Positions 1-5,072 of a DNA stretch of 5,072 nucleotides are shown here, piece by piece. The stretch comes from an uncultured Collinsella sp. (lineage in GTDB: Bacteria > Actinomycetota > Coriobacteriia > Coriobacteriales > Coriobacteriaceae), in assembly GCA_900555955.1 (NCBI GenBank), contig USNA01000097.1, positions 1 to 5,072 of the forward strand, given 5' to 3'. The stretch's first letter is position 1; the number at the start of each line of letters is the position of its first letter. The position numbers were made by a program, and so were the translations under genes. The notes under the pieces are model-generated. The model was not told the origin of the DNA and made no database searches. It was given only the letters and a program-made list of their open reading frames with translations.

Positions 1-140
1 TGTGCACCAATACCGGCGCACGGCATGACACGCACCCGTTTCTTTACCAAAAGTGCGAAATCCGCCCTTCGAGGCCCAAAAAATAAAGCCCAAGCGCTAG
101 AAGTGTTCACCCGGTGGCAAACCCACACCTTAACCGACGC

Positions 141-158
141 TGCTAAATCGTTTTAGCA
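141..158. repeat. Small perfect hairpin, 7-bp stem
   Basis: TGCTAAA (141-147) and TTTAGCA (152-158) are exact reverse complements separated by a 4-base loop. No T-run follows on either strand, so it does not look like an intrinsic terminator. It is followed closely by an imperfect palindrome, CCAGATCGACCTGG (163-176, two non-matching pairs), and then by the left arm of the long inverted repeat. It may be part of an extended operator or may be incidental. Confidence 0.4.
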
Positions 159-178
159 AGAGCCAGATCGACCTGGTT

Positions 179-203
179 TTCGGAAGTATGCGGCAAATTC
201 TGA
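179..203 (+). repeat. Left arm of 25-bp inverted repeat
   Basis: This arm is the reverse complement of bases 282-306 at 24 of 25 positions. The only mismatch is at A197/T287. The shared core on the top strand of the right arm reads GCCGCATACTTCCG. The arm ends about 40 bases upstream of the proposed -10 element of the nuclease-fold gene. A match this long is very unlikely by chance and suggests a protein binding site, with a partner site on the far side of the promoter, or the end of a small mobile element. Confidence 0.85.
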
Positions 204-242
204 GACCTCCGAGCACACCCCGTTTTTTCGCAACAAAATGCC

Positions 243-251
243 TGATAAACT
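243..251 (+). promoter_or_regulatory. Likely extended -10 promoter of the nuclease-fold gene
   Basis: The sequence TGATAAACT fits an extended -10 element: TG, one base, then TAAACT, which matches TATAAT at 4 of 6 positions. At a 17-base spacing the -35 position is only a run of T (223-228). A better -35-like TTCGCA (227-232) is too close. Transcription would start near 258, giving a leader of about 100 bases. The element lies between the two arms of the long inverted repeat, which supports it being the regulated promoter. It is assigned by eye. Confidence 0.4.
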
Positions 252-281
252 AGCCTCAAAAGCCAGGTCTGCTCACAGGGT

Positions 282-306
282 TCAGATTTTGCCGCATACT
301 TCCGAA
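282..306 (-). repeat. Right arm of 25-bp inverted repeat
   Basis: This is the partner of the arm at 179-203, in opposite orientation, with 78 bases between them. It lies downstream of the proposed -10 element, so it would fall in the 5' leader of the transcript, ending 51 bases before the ATG at 358. A repressor bound to both arms would bracket the promoter. The arm centres (191 and 294) are 103 bp apart, close to ten helical turns, which would allow looping. A second short pair, AGACCT (203-208) and AGGTCT (265-270), lies just inside the arms. Confidence 0.85.
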
Positions 307-346
307 TTGACGCTGGCATCGCACGATCCAAAAGCACATTTCGACC

Positions 347-352
347 AGGAGG
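347..352 (+). promoter_or_regulatory. Strong Shine-Dalgarno site that sets the start at 358
   Basis: AGGAGG ends five bases before ATG 358-360, which is ideal spacing. The earlier in-frame ATG at 238 has no such site and would fall upstream of the proposed transcription start. This site is therefore the reason for choosing 358. Confidence 0.85.
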
Positions 353-357
353 ACGTC

Positions 358-1431
358 ATGGACCTGACGCTGTGCGGTCAATCCGCTTTTTACTATCACC
401 GTATCCCGCCGCAGGTATTAGGCCTTTACCCCGCCATTAGTCTTGGCAATATGGATCGCAGATGTTGCGGCCTCGGAAGTCATGCAGTTGTAAAAGACCT
501 GCTTCACGCACCGCTTCACAGGCTTGTATTCACTCGAGCACAATCCGGGTCGCGAAGCCTGTTTAAATCGCACCTCCTGACCCAAGAGCCGCCTCCCGGG
601 TCGTTTAGGCAGACTGAGCATGGGTTTGATGTCACGACCCCAGAGTTCACACTGCTCAACCTTGCTACGCAGGTCTCACGCAACCAGCTGCTTATGGCGT
701 GTTATGAGATGTGCAGCTCATTCGCGGTGTTCACGCCTTGCAAACGTACACAACAGCAACTTGATGAGGCAATTTCCCTTAAGCTCATTCCACCCAACTG
801 CGGCTGGAAGCGAGTTAACGACACCAAGGGCAATGACACCAACTTGTGGAAGCGCACTCCGCTTCTTACCGCAACGGATATCGCCGCGTTCGCCAAGCAG
901 GCCGCAGGCCTGCGCGGCGTTAAACAACTGCGCTGGGCGGCCGAGCACATGACGGGGCAGACCGCCTCACCCTTCGAAGTACAGACCTCCATGCTTGTCT
1001 CGCTCCCCCGCAACGAGGGCGGCATGGGCATCAACATCGCAAACAACGTGCGCATCCCACTCAGCGACGCCGCACGTTCGCTGTATGACAAAACCTGCTG
1101 CTACGCCGATATCCTCATCGAAAGCAACACCAACAGCATGGGCGTCATCTTGGAATGCCAAGGCCGCTCCGCCCACGATGGCGAAGCCGCGAGCCTCTCC
1201 GATGCCGAGCGCGCCACCGCACTCACAAGCATGGGCTACGACGTCATCCAAATTACCTACGACCAGATTAAGGATAAGAAGAGCTTCGGCCATATCGCCG
1301 AACTCATCCATAAAAAGGCGGGGTTCCCCTACATCCCAAAGACCGATCAGGAACGTTCCACCGAAGATGCCCTGCGGCGGGAGCTGTTGGTCAATTGGGA
1401 TGAACTGTTCACCGTTAAGCCGGCCCGTTAG
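358..1431 (+). CDS. AbiEi-like protein with C-terminal Vsr/DUF559-like nuclease fold
   Basis: The product has 357 residues, no signal peptide and no membrane segment. The N-terminal half resembles the non-DNA-binding part of AbiEi antitoxins: an early CGQSAF..R.PP segment (6-18), like the 'sHeSAl..hglp' motif, and a TTPEFTLLNLA segment (93-103). I see no winged-helix domain before it. The C-terminal part has the layout of Vsr/DUF559 PD-(D/E)XK nucleases: SPFE with E207, LP..EGGMG (216-224), YAD with D251, ECQGR..H with E266, Q268 and H273, then D282..R285 and a MGYDVIQIT strand (292-300). DUF559 usually has ExDG; here it is E-C-Q-G, an acceptable Vsr/Hjc-type variant. Cleavage activity is inferred. 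The gene stands alone: no AbiEii toxin follows, and the next gene is convergent with overlapping stop codons. Codon use in the first third looks less GC-biased than in the rest. Family assignment is by motif only. Confidence 0.8.
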   Translation: MDLTLCGQSAFYYHRIPPQVLGLYPAISLGNMDRRCCGLGSHAVVKDLLHAPLHRLVFTRAQSGSRSLFKSHLLTQEPPPGSFRQTEHGFDVTTPEFTLLNLATQVSRNQLLMACYEMCSSFAVFTPCKRTQQQLDEAISLKLIPPNCGWKRVNDTKGNDTNLWKRTPLLTATDIAAFAKQAAGLRGVKQLRWAAEHMTGQTASPFEVQTSMLVSLPRNEGGMGINIANNVRIPLSDAARSLYDKTCCYADILIESNTNSMGVILECQGRSAHDGEAASLSDAERATALTSMGYDVIQITYDQIKDKKSFGHIAELIHKKAGFPYIPKTDQERSTEDALRRELLVNWDELFTVKPAR

Positions 1432-2276
1432 CAGCTAGCGATCAGGGGCAGCGCGGGTGTGTCGGGAGCGGCCACGCGCTCGGCAAAGCCTGCCTCGGTT
1501 AGCTCGATGACCTCGGTAAACGTTGCATCGAAAAAGTCCTCGGTTAGCAAGCGATACGGCGGATGATCGGGCTCGCCGGGGTTTTCGCGTACAATCTCGT
1601 GCATAACGCCGATGGTCTTGAGCACATACTCCTTATGGATGGGATACTGACCAAAACGCGTCGCCGCAGTATACAGGCGATCGGTCGCGCGCGGAATTGA
1701 AACAATGCCGAGCGTCTTGCCAAACCAGTCAAAGTCGCCTTGCTTTTTAATGCGGAATTCCTCGCACGGCTTGCCGCCGTGCGCCTCCAGGTACTGATTC
1801 ACGCGCGTATTCCATACGGTATCTGCCACCAGATGCGACCAAACGCCCAGCGTCAGATCGAGCAGCGACTGCGCCACGTCATCGGGCGCGAGCGAAAGCT
1901 CGCTAGCACCGGGACCGGCAACCGGCTCGGCGTCCTTGTAGCGTTGGGGATAATGCACCCGATTGAGTCGCTCGCGCTCCTCGGCGATCGAGGTCGCGGC
2001 AGCCGGCGTACCAACAGACGCCCCTTTGAGCAGCGGCGCCACATAGGTATCCCAGAACTCGTGCTCGCGCGGCTTAGGGATAGGCTCGGGGTTTGCAAAG
2101 TGCGTAATGCGATACGGAATGGGATCAGCGATGCCAGGGACCATATAGCCCACGAAGATATCCGGAACCACGCAGCCAAACAAAAAGGCATTGCGGTCGC
2201 GCACGCTATTGGCAAGCGCACCGGTGCGCTCCAGCAAACGCTCCGTCTGAGCGATATGAATGTTCCAGCTTGGCAT
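1428..2276 (-). CDS. Zinc-dependent phospholipase C-like domain protein
   Basis: The 282-residue product fits the zinc-dependent phospholipase C fold family (Pfam Zn_dep_PLPC, related to Bacillus cereus PC-PLC). Likely metal ligands appear in family order: W4 and H7 in MPSWNIH, D39 in VVPD, H59 in THF, and an HxxxD pair, H148 and D152, in WSHLVAD. The later histidine/glutamate ligands of true PC-PLC are not obvious, so lipase activity is unproven and many relatives are simply uncharacterised. There is no signal peptide, which points to the cytoplasm, unlike secreted PC-PLC. The ATG at 2276 is preferred to the one at 2288. GGGGGTG (2286-2280) is a good ribosome site for it, the conserved family N-terminus is MPxW..H, and the proposed promoter leaves almost no leader for 2288. 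The TAA stop overlaps the TAG of the opposite gene by three bases. Confidence 0.85.
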   Translation of the reverse strand: MPSWNIHIAQTERLLERTGALANSVRDRNAFLFGCVVPDIFVGYMVPGIADPIPYRITHFANPEPIPKPREHEFWDTYVAPLLKGASVGTPAAATSIAEERERLNRVHYPQRYKDAEPVAGPGASELSLAPDDVAQSLLDLTLGVWSHLVADTVWNTRVNQYLEAHGGKPCEEFRIKKQGDFDWFGKTLGIVSIPRATDRLYTAATRFGQYPIHKEYVLKTIGVMHEIVRENPGEPDHPPYRLLTEDFFDATFTEVIELTEAGFAERVAAPDTPALPLIASC

Positions 2277-2278
2277 AG

Positions 2279-2286
2279 CCACCCCC
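2279..2286 (-). promoter_or_regulatory. Shine-Dalgarno site deciding the 2276 start
   Basis: On the minus strand this reads GGGGGTGG, one base different from the ideal GGAGGTG, with its G-run five bases from ATG 2276-2274. The alternative ATG at 2288 overlaps this site and has only a weak AGGT upstream. Confidence 0.6.
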
Positions 2287-2301
2287 ATAAAAACCTGGAT
2301 A

Positions 2302-2310
2302 ACTATACCA
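2302..2310 (-). promoter_or_regulatory. Extended -10 promoter of the phospholipase-like gene
   Basis: On the minus strand the sequence TGGTATAGT is a good extended -10 element: TG, one base, then TATAGT, matching TATAAT at 5 of 6. The region where a -35 would sit is GC-rich and occupied by a hairpin, so the promoter would rely on the TG extension, like the one proposed at 243-251. The expected start is near 2295, giving a leader of about 19 bases to ATG 2276. It implies the gene can be transcribed separately from the metal transporter operon upstream. Confidence 0.5.
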
Positions 2311-2319
2311 TCACGGCAA

Positions 2320-2335
2320 AGCCGCGCGGGCGGCT
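2320..2335 (-). terminator. Possible weak terminator of the cbi operon
   Basis: A perfect 6-bp stem, AGCCGC pairing with GCGGCT around a 4-base loop, begins 20 bases after the cbiO stop codon. On the minus strand it is followed by only three T residues, counting the last base of the stem, and then GCC. Position and GC-rich stem suit an intrinsic terminator, but the T-tract is poor, so read-through into the phospholipase-like gene is likely. It could instead be a structural element beside the next promoter. Confidence 0.35.
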
Positions 2336-2355
2336 ACGCACGCTCTACGCAGCAA

Positions 2356-3126
2356 CTATTCCGCAGCGCCGCTCTCGGTTCCATACGACGACACCGGCGC
2401 CTCGACCACATGGTGATATCGATCGATATAGATGGCGCGGGCACCCAGGCGCCGCACCAAATCCTGATGATGTGTGCTCATCAAGACCGTCTTACCGGCA
2501 GCAACATAGGCCAGTAGAAAGTTGACCACGATGTCGCACGAGTCCTCGTCAAGTCCGTTGGTAGGCTCGTCGAGCACCAGGATATCGGGGTTCATCGACA
2601 CGACGGCAGCCAGCGCCACGCGCTTCTTTTGCCCGCCCGAAAGCTGATAAGGCGAGGCATCGACCAGATCGGCAACCTGAAACAGCTCCATGGCATCGCG
2701 GACGCGGCGCTCGAGCTCGTCTGCCGGAAGTCCCATCTGGGCGGGACCAAACGCGACCTCCTCGCCGACCGTGGCACAAAAGAGCTGCGCATCGGCGTTT
2801 TGGAACACAAAGCCCACGCGCTGATGGAACCGCTGGGCCGTCGCGGAATCCTTGAGATATGCGGCATCGACCGCATGCCCATCGAACAGGTACGCACCCG
2901 CGTCCGCGAGCTCAAGGCCGTTGATAAGACGCATAATCGTCGTCTTGCCGCAGCCGTTGGGACCGAGCAGAGCAACGAGCTCCCCACGGTTCACCTGCAA
3001 TGAAACGCCGTCGACCACCGTATGACCCGCATAGGAAAACACCACGTCGCGAAACTCGATGAGCGGCGTGACCTCGGCGCCGGCAGCACCGCTCGCACCC
3101 ATCGCGTTATTCGTATCGTTTGCCAA
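2356..3126 (-). CDS. cbiO: CbiO, ATPase of a cobalt/nickel ECF importer
   Basis: This cytoplasmic ATPase powers metal uptake by the CbiM-CbiQ-CbiO complex. All ABC ATPase motifs are intact in the 256-residue product: Walker A GPNGCGKT (55-62), Q-loop FQNADAQLF (108-116), signature LSGGQKKR (162-169), Walker B ILVLDE (182-187), D-loop GLD (191-193) and H-loop STHH (217-220). The FQN..AQLF Q-loop is typical of ECF ATPases. One ATPase gene is present, so a homodimer is expected, as in CbiO/NikO systems rather than the two-ATPase vitamin ECF modules. The start is TTG at 3126. An in-frame TGA lies 21 bases before it, and GGAAGGG sits upstream at usable spacing. The only other start before the conserved core is ATG at 3102, which has no ribosome site. 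The first 20 residues are a low-complexity Ala/Gly/Asn tail. The gene follows cbiQ after 44 bases and is last in the operon. Confidence 0.96.
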   Translation of the reverse strand: MANDTNNAMGASGAAGAEVTPLIEFRDVVFSYAGHTVVDGVSLQVNRGELVALLGPNGCGKTTIMRLINGLELADAGAYLFDGHAVDAAYLKDSATAQRFHQRVGFVFQNADAQLFCATVGEEVAFGPAQMGLPADELERRVRDAMELFQVADLVDASPYQLSGGQKKRVALAAVVSMNPDILVLDEPTNGLDEDSCDIVVNFLLAYVAAGKTVLMSTHHQDLVRRLGARAIYIDRYHHVVEAPVSSYGTESGAAE

Positions 3127-3170
3127 AACGTCGCCCTTCCCTACTCACATCAACGGTTCGACCGTCCGCG

Positions 3171-4007
3171 CTACAGCACCGCGCACAACACGGCGAGCAA
3201 CGCCACAACGGCCGCGTAAACCGCATCGCGCCAGCCAAAGCCGCTCCGTGCAGGCGCCGGATACACGCCGGCGAAGCCGCGACACAGCATGGCCTCGTCC
3301 ATCGCGCGGCTGCATTCCATCGCCTTGATAAACGTCATGCCCATGATACCCGCCAGCGAATCGGTGCGCGAAAAACCCGCAGGCGCGGAACCGACGCTGC
3401 GCAGCATGACCGATTCGCACAGATCGTGCGCCGTGCGTCCCAGCACCTCAATATGCTTGAGCGCCATATCAAACGTAAAGATAACCTCGTCGGGCAGGTG
3501 CAGCATTTTGAGCGCCGCCGACATGCGGCTCCAGGTGAGCGTCCACGAAACACCCAGCACCAGCGACACATTAATAAACGTCTTGAGCGCGATCTTGAGC
3601 ATGGCGCCCATGGCAGACGCGCTCAGCAACAGGGCAGGCAGTGCCAGAACCACCGCAAGCCCCGTGGCGCCGAGCGCCGGTACAAAAGTCGCGCGCAACC
3701 CGCGCGCGGGGCGCACCGCGACCAGCACCAGCGCGATAGCCGCCATCAGCATCAGGTACAGCGGGCTCTGCGTCAGACACACGCACAGGACGCAGACGAA
3801 CATCCCCACCAGGCGCACCGGAGCCGAAACGCAAGAAAGGGCGCGGTCGACCATCGACCCGCCCTCGTGCGCGCCTCCACCCAGGCGAACCCGCTCAAGC
3901 AGGCTCGCCAGGTGCAGGACGTTCTTTTGCATCACACGATGCCGAGCCCCCGCGGGCTCGTATCGCTGCTCGACTGCAAGCCAGCTAGGCAGCTCGACCA
4001 TCTGCAT
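3171..4007 (-). CDS. cbiQ: CbiQ/EcfT, transmembrane coupling protein of the ECF importer
   Basis: This membrane protein transmits ATP-driven movement from CbiO to CbiM. The 278-residue product has hydrophobic segments at about 60-78, 82-98, 109-130, 140-156 and 260-278. Between the last two is the long cytoplasmic helical region that contacts the ATPase. It holds the two short arginine motifs of EcfT proteins, here MLRSVG (201-206) and LCRGF (241-245), where family members usually have A-R-S/G; arginine is kept and alanine replaced in both. A roughly 50-residue N-terminal region precedes the first membrane segment. The ATG at 4007 is four bases after the cbiM stop codon and has only a weak GAG upstream, so translation is probably coupled. 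A second ATG lies two codons later (4001), so the start could shift slightly. Gene order M-Q-O supports the assignment more strongly than sequence alone, since EcfT proteins diverge. Confidence 0.93.
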   Translation of the reverse strand: MQMVELPSWLAVEQRYEPAGARHRVMQKNVLHLASLLERVRLGGGAHEGGSMVDRALSCVSAPVRLVGMFVCVLCVCLTQSPLYLMLMAAIALVLVAVRPARGLRATFVPALGATGLAVVLALPALLLSASAMGAMLKIALKTFINVSLVLGVSWTLTWSRMSAALKMLHLPDEVIFTFDMALKHIEVLGRTAHDLCESVMLRSVGSAPAGFSRTDSLAGIMGMTFIKAMECSRAMDEAMLCRGFAGVYPAPARSGFGWRDAVYAAVVALLAVLCAVL

Positions 4008-4011
4008 TCGC

Positions 4012-5070
4012 TCAGTTTTCCTTAACCGTCAGCGAAACCAAGCGGAATACGATGGTGAGCACCGCCACGCCAATCACGCCCGAAAGGATATACATGGCAG
4101 CCTGGCCGCCAAAGCCAAGACCCTGTTCCTCGGAATAGGCCTGAAGATAATCGCCCGTGGGCAGTGCATCGGCAAAGGTCGGAGCATCGAGGCCGACCGA
4201 AGCCTGCAGGCTGTCATCGCCAGCCTCCTGAACGGCGGTCGCGGCGCCCTCGGCGTCCCACTCACCCCAGGCGTCACCCGTGGCCAGCAGGCCCAGCGGC
4301 GTGGCTACGACAAGCACGGCAACCAGGATGAGCGTGGGGACCAGCGAGGTCTTCTTGGCAGCAGCGCCCTCGGCGGCAAGCTGACCATCGGCGGCCTCGG
4401 GGCCGACGATAATGCTCGGCGCCGTCTTCTTAATGAAACCGTAGATGGCGGCCGTCGCCACGCCCTCGACCACACCGGCAACCAGCATATGCGGGACCAA
4501 CATGGCCGGAATAGCCACGGACAGCGGGAAGGGGCAGTACAGCGGGGCGCCCGAAACGTTGGTGAAGAGCATCGGCTGAATACCGAACTCGATCGCCGCG
4601 CAGAGGGCCGCTACGCACAGACCGACCCAACCGCTCACGATGGCAGAAACCGAGGTGCCCCAGCTCTTGTCGTGCAGACGGCTGTTGAGCGCACGGAACA
4701 CGATAGCAGCGACAAACGGCAGCACAAAGGCCATGTTAAAGCAGTTGGCTCCAAAGGACAGGATGCCGCCGTCGCCAAACAGCAGCGCCTGCAGCGCCAG
4801 CGCAACCGAAACCGCAATGGCAGCAGCCTCGGGACCAAGCAGCAGTGCGATGAGCGCGCCACCAACGGCGTGACCAGTGGTACCGCCGGGCAGCGGCACG
4901 TTGAACATCATGAGCAAGAAGGAGAATGCGGCGCAGATGCCCAGGAAAGCCATGTGCTCGCGATCGAGCGTGGCGCGCACCTTCTTGATGCAGTGGACCC
5001 AAACGGGCACCATCGCCACCGCCATGACGGCATCGGTCTGCGGGGACAGATAATTATCTGGAATGTGCAT
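4012..5070 (-). CDS. cbiM: CbiM with CbiN-like C-terminal extension, metal-binding component
   Basis: This protein is the substrate-binding membrane component for Co2+ or Ni2+. It begins MHIPDNYLSP, close to the family's MHIPDGFLSP. The metal site of characterised CbiM/NikM uses the free N-terminus with His2 and His67; both histidines are present at exactly these positions (H67 in TTGHAVGG). The GDGGILSFGANCFNM segment (99-113) is also a family hallmark. Residues 1 to about 215 make the multi-helix CbiM core. After a charged, Ala-rich linker (about 222-240) come two more membrane segments (about 244-263 and 324-346) around an extracytoplasmic loop with LATGDAWGEW (262-271). This matches the topology of the auxiliary protein CbiN or a PDGLE-type domain, and no separate cbiN lies before cbiQ. 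At 352 residues it is much longer than a lone CbiM (about 220-250). The start is fixed by MHIP; its ribosome site lies outside the window. Confidence 0.96.
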   Translation of the reverse strand: MHIPDNYLSPQTDAVMAVAMVPVWVHCIKKVRATLDREHMAFLGICAAFSFLLMMFNVPLPGGTTGHAVGGALIALLLGPEAAAIAVSVALALQALLFGDGGILSFGANCFNMAFVLPFVAAIVFRALNSRLHDKSWGTSVSAIVSGWVGLCVAALCAAIEFGIQPMLFTNVSGAPLYCPFPLSVAIPAMLVPHMLVAGVVEGVATAAIYGFIKKTAPSIIVGPEAADGQLAAEGAAAKKTSLVPTLILVAVLVVATPLGLLATGDAWGEWDAEGAATAVQEAGDDSLQASVGLDAPTFADALPTGDYLQAYSEEQGLGFGGQAAMYILSGVIGVAVLTIVFRLVSLTVKEN

Positions 5071-5072
5071 GT

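Larger units (their letters stand above)
1..357. other. Intergenic region with regulatory repeats, no convincing gene
   Basis: No supported gene lies in this stretch. The plus frame starting at base 1 is open to a TAG at 154-156, and the frame starting at base 3 is open to a TAA at 84-86. Neither shows a recognisable motif, so either could be the tail of a gene to the left or chance. The region is more AT-rich than the rest of the window. From left to right it holds a small hairpin (141-158), an imperfect palindrome (163-176), the left arm of a long inverted repeat (179-203), a T-run (223-228), a likely extended -10 promoter (243-251), the right arm (282-306) and a strong ribosome binding site (347-352). 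Nearly all the visible structure sits in the 220 bases before the start codon at 358. Confidence 0.7.

Noticed and set aside
1..156. Open plus-strand frame from the left edge to TAG 154-156, possibly the end of an upstream gene
   Set aside because: No recognisable motif, no coding bias that separates it from the frame ending at 86, and its stop lies inside a hairpin near the regulatory repeats. It cannot be told from chance without sequence to the left.
141..158. Intrinsic terminator for a gene to the left
   Set aside because: The 7-bp stem has no T-run after it on either strand.
179..306. A 128-bp MITE-like mobile element with 25-bp ends
   Set aside because: Flanking bases show no target duplication beyond TT, and the arms bracket a promoter. 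It is kept only as an alternative to an operator.
143..337. 64-residue minus-strand open frame across the intergenic region
   Set aside because: It runs through both arms of the inverted repeat and the proposed promoter, has no ribosome site and resembles no known protein.
238..357. N-terminal extension of the nuclease-fold protein from ATG 238
   Set aside because: No ribosome site, it spans the -10 element and the right repeat arm, and a strong AGGAGG precedes ATG 358.
1740..2525. 261-residue plus-strand open frame opposite the phospholipase-like gene and cbiO end
   Set aside because: It is antisense to conserved coding sequence and is rich in Arg and His, as expected of a shadow frame in high-GC DNA.
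3120..4025. 301-residue plus-strand open frame opposite cbiQ
   Set aside because: It is highly enriched in Arg, Gln and His, has no hydrophobic core or motif, and lies antisense to a well-supported membrane protein.
1..5072. CRISPR array, tRNA or rRNA gene, or insertion sequence
   Set aside because: No regularly spaced direct repeats, tRNA cloverleaf, conserved rRNA segments or transposase motifs were seen.

Overview
The window looks like chromosome from a high-GC anaerobic actinobacterium of the Coriobacteriia, most likely Collinsella or a close relative. This is inferred from the strong G/C preference at third codon positions, the short gaps between genes, and a first gene resembling a lineage-rich AbiEi-like/nuclease protein type. 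No rRNA, tRNA or marker gene is present to confirm it.

Layout. Bases 1-357 hold no convincing gene, but they do hold a near-perfect 25-bp inverted repeat (179-203 and 282-306) flanking a likely extended -10 promoter (243-251). This promoter and a strong Shine-Dalgarno site serve a plus-strand gene (358-1431). Its product appears to join an AbiEi-like region to a C-terminal Vsr/DUF559-like PD-(D/E)XK nuclease fold. The stop codon of this gene overlaps, tail to tail, that of a minus-strand gene (1428-2276) for a zinc-dependent phospholipase C-like protein. That gene has its own extended -10 promoter just downstream of a GC-rich hairpin.

The rest of the window (2356-5070, minus strand) is an energy-coupling-factor importer operon for cobalt or nickel. 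In transcription order it encodes a CbiM substrate-binding membrane protein with a CbiN-like C-terminal extension, the transmembrane coupling protein CbiQ/EcfT, and the ATPase CbiO. Together they form a metal uptake complex: CbiM binds the ion, CbiQ couples, and CbiO hydrolyses ATP. The operon promoter, and any B12 riboswitch or nickel regulator site, lies beyond the right edge.

The transporter and the phospholipase-like gene belong to known families. The part most worth attention is the left third: a solitary AbiEi-like/nuclease-fold gene with long inverted-repeat arms around its promoter. This suggests autoregulation and possibly a defence or toxin-antitoxin-related role, neither of which is shown by the sequence alone.
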